Assembly: GCA_009761415.1 (NCBI GenBank)
Contig: QUOL01000003.1
Span: 2,480,001 to 2,544,000, forward strand
Source: Sarcomyxa edulis
Lineage: Eukaryota; Basidiomycota; Agaricomycetes; Agaricales; Mycenaceae
Direction of reading: 5' to 3'
DNA: 64,000 nucleotides
Shown here: positions 60,337 to 64,000 of the stretch, piece by piece
Numbering within the stretch: the first letter of the stretch is position 1
Layout: every line of letters starts with the position of its first letter
Notes under the pieces: generated by a model
What the model saw: only the letters and a program-made list of their open reading frames with translations
What the model was told of the DNA's origin: nothing
Databases searched by the model: none
Made by a program: the position numbers and the translations under genes

Positions 60337-61088
60337 TTAGTAGGCTTCCCTGTTGCGTCGTCTGTATCGGCCAAACGCTCCGCAAGCTGAGGCGCAGAAC
60401 CCGAGTAACAGAGCCACAAAGGCACCGACAACTAACCAGTTGGCATTGCCGTACTGAGCGCTGAATCCCTGGTCGCGGAATCGATGACGGGCGATACCGA
60501 AGAGGACTAGGTCAACGACAAGGCAGATCAAGGTGACGATGAAGGCGAGTGCGGATAAGATGCCCATGATGATGGTGCCTGCGCGATGGTAAGAGGCTCC
60601 ACAGATGCCGAAAAGGACAGCAAGTCCAGCAAGTCCCGCAGCTACAACGATACTACTTTAATAATGACGTCATTTTATAGATGCTAAACGGGTATATACC
60701 TATTGGGTGGAGTATGAGCACTTTTGTGAGGTTGTGCAGGATGGACGTGTTGAGTTTCGAGTCGCTGATGAAACAGATTAGTGAATATGATAGAAGGCGA
60801 TATATAAGGTCGGTCAGCCTACCTGAAACCAAGTCTATCTGGTGCGAAGATGTATCCTATAGCAACTTTGCTCCCCGTGAAACCAAAGACACCAAAGTGC
60901 GTCGTTTGACCGTTGGCGGTGACATCGAGGAATGATATTTTTTCCCAAGTTGGTGAGGATACACATACCTGATGAACCATACATTAGCACTGTGAGAAGA
61001 GAGGAGTTGAACTGCAACGTACGAATACTAGCAATACAGTAGCAACAAAGCACAATATGAGACCTGGGACTGCTGGAGATGCAGGCAT
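60337..61088 (-). CDS. PalI/Rim9-SUR7 family membrane protein
   Basis: Four-span plasma-membrane protein of the fungal PalI/Rim9/SUR7 type, which in relatives functions in ambient pH sensing or in membrane domain (eisosome) organisation. The model starts MPASPAVPGLILCFVATVLL (first membrane span) and continues VSSPTWEKISFLDVTANGQT, HFGVFGFTGSKVAIGYIFAP (the conserved YGVFGYTGS-type loop), SDSKLNTSILHNLTKVLILH, then AGLAGLAVLFGICGASYHRA, IIMGILSALAFIVTLICLVV and NANWLVVGAFVALLLGFCAS, ending FGRYRRRNREAY. Introns lie within the extracellular loop and in spans. The C-terminal basic tail is short compared with true PalI, which has a long disordered tail, so a SUR7-like or dicarboxylate-free relative is as likely. 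Function not fixed by sequence. Confidence 0.8.
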
Positions 61089-62029
61089 GACTATCTGTTG
61101 ATGAGGGTTAAAGTCGTCGAAAGCGTAAAGTCGTGATGGAGGAGTGGAAGGAAGAAGAGTCTCAAAATTTTGTTTTGGGAAATTGGGCCGACATATAAAG
61201 AGGTTCGCACATGACGTAAGTCACACGTCACTGCGCATTGCACCGCTTTTATTTTATTTTCATTTTTCGGGGTCTTTGCCAGCTCCTGAGAGAGAGTTTT
61301 GCGATGCTCGGTTGCTGCGCAAACCCATATGCATTATGTGTATCTGAAGAGGAATTGAAGGTCAGTATCATGTCGTAGAACAGTGTCTGGCGAGTGTCTT
61401 TTCCTCACACAGCTTTTGACAGAGTCTTCGCAGAGTTCCATCTCGCCCATCTTTTGACGGCTGCGGGTATCGTATCGAGTATCTTTGAATTTGACATTTA
61501 CTGCATGGACCGTATAGTTCTGAGGCAGTGCCTGACTATGGCGCAGTGCGATCGAACAGCCTGTGTCCCATTTCAATCTTTTTTCCATGTGTTGCAGCGT
61601 CGTCCAGATATAACAAAAATATATGCAGCAGAATGCGCGCTTGGATCAAGCTTGAAGCTTGGATCCTGGACGTCGGACCTTCGACATCAGCTCGGTTTTG
61701 ATCGCCTTTGTCCCATGGTCTTACCGTCAACTTAGCGTTCTGGTCCGGAAAGGTCCTTGCGACGATCGATCTGTAAGTGCACTACCGTCTTCGACTGAAA
61801 GCTCAAATGGATTGCGTCCACGAAGCTACGTCCGGATTGTCAAAGCAATATGCCACTCCGATGAGCCCATCGAGATGAAGGCCCAGGTACCTCTTGGTAC
61901 TTACCAGTATGTAGACAAAGGGATTCACGCCACTCGCGCTTTGGCACCTATAAAAGCGTCCCACGCGACTTTTGTTACTCTTTCCTCACTTTCATCTTCC
62001 ATCACTTTTCTCACTTCCTCTGTATCACC
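61089..62029. other. Divergent intergenic region with TATA box
   Basis: About 0.94 kb separating the PalI-type gene and the low-complexity gene. It holds a TATAAAAG at 61949-61956 and an imperfect palindrome ggatcaagcttgaagcttggatcc at 61643-61666. No gene is supported. Confidence 0.5.
61949..61956 (+). promoter_or_regulatory. TATA box before low-complexity protein gene
   Basis: TATAAAAG, 74 bp upstream of the start codon at 62030, with a T/C-rich stretch between; the classic position for a core promoter. Confidence 0.6.
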
Positions 62030-63768
62030 ATGGATGCACTCAAGAAATTGTCCTCTAAATTGCTCAAAAAGTACGTGCTTGTTATTTACAACTACACAAG
62101 CAGCATTAGCATTCTCAATTTGTCACATACAGGCCTAAATCCAAGGACAAGCGTCTACGGCATTCCAAGTCCATGCCACTTCAATACCACTGTATCAGCT
62201 CTCTCCTCGAAGAACAACAAGGGGTTTTCGAAGAATCTAGCGAAGAACCCCACTCCAAAGCCGTCTACAAAGGGGAGGTTCCCATTCGTGTGGCTAACAT
62301 CACATATCCGGATCTCCCTCCACGGATGGAGGATATCGATTCGCCAAGCACCCTAGTAACAAACAGAGCACCTCAGGTCGGTGGAATTTGGGTTCACGGT
62401 GCCAGTGGCTCGGTGAGCGAATTCGACCAGCTTATCGGACAGTTTCCACTGCCACCCCATTACAATGCCCATAGCGCACTCTCCACCAAACATAATGTAG
62501 GAAGCCCAGATAGAAACAGGAGCTCCGATCTCTTACCTCCCAATCCTGCATTCGACACGTATCGCGAAAATTCTCCCTGCAACTATGTCTCGCAGGGTGG
62601 CAATCACCGCATGCAACCCGTTTCTACGGCTAATGCGCGCAGTGCATATTCTACCAGTCATGCCAACGCGTCTGTCCCCAACCTTGGATATGGACGTACC
62701 GGTGTCGGCCTCGGGCATTCTCGCACTCACATTCCCATCACTTGTCTTCCTTACGGAGTGGCAGCTAAATCCAATGTATCGGTCAACACTGTTGGCGGTG
62801 GCCACAGTCTATCTGGGAATCATCTTGGCACACACCCCACACGAAACCCGTGTGGCGCTGCGCCCCGACCCGCCATTCCCGTCAGCGGCCCCAGCATCGA
62901 CATCCGCAGTCTTGCCGTCAGACCTATCCCAATCAAGAATTCACCGGCTATACCCATGCGCGACGCGAATGGAAACTCCTTCACCAATGTCAACGATGTC
63001 TACCGCATTGCCGTTGTAGGAAACAAGCCTCACGCTCAGGAACAACGTCCCATCGTTCACCGTCCTTCAGCATCTCACAAGCACCGTTCAATTCACCCCG
63101 AGGTTAAATTCTCTTCTTTGCACGTTTTTGCTCCAGAGGTTGGCAAGCATGGAGTTCATGAGTCAGATGTTCGACGAGTCGTCGCGGGTAAACAAGATGG
63201 TACGTTTCGTGTTTCGGCTCCATCCTTGTTCAGCTCTGCTAATCTAACCTATGCTGTAGGAAATCCGAAGGACAACCTCAATCGACAGAGGCTGACCCAT
63301 AGTGAGAAGCCTTACCAAGACGAGAGGTCGACTCCCCACCATAAACAAAGCCACAGGCACGAGAAGTCTACGCATAGGGCAAGGACAGCACCTTCCGAGA
63401 AGCCGATCCAGACCGAAAGGCCCCTGCAAAGCGACGACCGAACTCACAATGGCAATCCCGTACCCAAGAGGCCCACCAACACCGCGAAATTGATCCAGAG
63501 TCAACGGCCCATGCACGCCGAAAAGCTCGTAGCTAAAGAGAAGCCACCACAAAGCGAGAAGTACGGCGAGTGGCCAACACATCGTGAAAGGCTACCCTCT
63601 ACGAGCACCGGTCCCAGCAAGCCTGATCGATCGATTCCTGCAGGTCTCGAGATCAAAGGCCCAATTGTAAACGCCAAGAAGACACCCACTCACTACGTTG
63701 ACGGTCGTCGAGTTCCTCATCCTCGTCCTCCCCCCATTGAGGTTTGTCCTGGGGAGGGTTATTTCTGA
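62030..63768 (+). CDS. Unknown basic low-complexity protein
   Basis: I do not recognise this protein. Exon 1 (62030-62070) encodes MDALKKLSSKLLKK; exon 2 starts at 62133. An in-frame 60-nt interval at 63200-63259 has a canonical donor (GTACGT), a branch-like ctaat and a TAG acceptor, so it is probably an intron; with it removed the protein has 538 residues, without it 558. The N-terminal 30 residues are very basic (PKSKDKRLRHSKSMPLQYHC). The middle is Ser/His/Asn/Gly-rich (GGNHRMQPVSTANARSAYS). The end has irregular SEKP..ERP repeats (SEKPIQTERPLQSD, KLIQSQRPMHAEKL, KEKPPQSEKYG) and finishes VCPGEGYF. No domain, signal or membrane span is seen. The strong TATA box and compact intron support a real expressed gene. 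A scaffold or nucleic-acid-binding role would be a guess. Confidence 0.68.
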
Positions 63769-64000
63769 CCGCACACGACGTCTCTCTATATTTTCTCGTG
63801 ATCATGGCATGCCTACTTTCCTATTCATCCGTTCCTTAATGTGTTATCCTCAAATGTTGTACGTTGTTACCGTCGGACTTTTCTCAAAATGTGTCTACAC
63901 ATGCACTGTCCTTAAATTTTCGTTGTCCGATTTTGTAGTTGTAGCCATAGAATCATGTACTTCCTACATGTAGCCCACATTCATTCATTTTTTTTCCAAC

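Noticed and set aside
61643..61666. Imperfect palindrome ggatcaagcttgaagcttggatcc
   Set aside because: Short, with a one-base mismatch in the arms, and without any other copies seen in the window; likely chance or a weak hairpin.

Overview
The window is nuclear DNA of a filamentous fungus, most likely a mushroom-forming basidiomycete (Agaricomycetes). Nearly every gene is cut by several short introns (about 41-65 bp, GT..AG with a few GC..AG), genes are dense on both strands, and intergenic gaps are short. Proteins such as UTP6, the MTF1-type mitochondrial factor, CTF4/Mcl1, an Atf-type bZIP, a PalI/SUR7 protein and a hat-family-free set of ordinary housekeeping genes fit this. All exon models below were built by hand from splice signals, reading phase and remembered family conservation; no alignment or RNA evidence was available.

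Region by region: 1-2.4 kb has no recognised gene. 2.4-19 kb is a gene-dense core block: ribosomal protein L12 (-), a Pho80-like cyclin (+), a large Ran1/Ksp1-like protein kinase (-), the rRNA-processing factor UTP6 (-) divergent from an unknown disordered protein (+), a BTB-like protein (+), a Ser/Thr-rich GPI-anchored protein (-), and a small membrane/coiled protein (+). 19-42.5 kb looks accessory: an aryl-alcohol-dehydrogenase-type aldo-keto reductase (+), three close paralogues of a medium-chain zinc-type/enoyl reductase (one +, two tandem -), a cytochrome P450 (-), an Atf/CREB bZIP regulator (+), a Dal5-type MFS permease (-) and a Gfo/Idh/MocA oxidoreductase (+), with one RNA-binding-protein gene (RRM, -) inside it. 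No backbone synthase (PKS, NRPS, terpene synthase) is visible, so a metabolic cluster is only an inference.

42.5-64 kb returns to core functions: CTF4/Mcl1 replication factor (+), MTF1/TFB-type mitochondrial methyltransferase-like factor (-) divergent from an ABCB-type transporter (+), mitochondrial Mn superoxide dismutase (+), a seven-span membrane protein (-), a peroxiredoxin-like thioredoxin-fold protein (-), a PalI/SUR7 membrane protein (-) and a low-complexity protein (+). The gap between the seven-span protein and the peroxiredoxin-like gene holds a clear non-autonomous hAT-like element of 796 bp with terminal inverted repeats and a perfect 8-bp target duplication. Other non-genic structure includes a triple 28-bp repeat in front of the aldo-keto reductase, a repeat-rich segment around 31.8-32.25 kb, paired CGG(A/T)CCG sites in the divergent MFS/oxidoreductase promoter, and two microsatellites.
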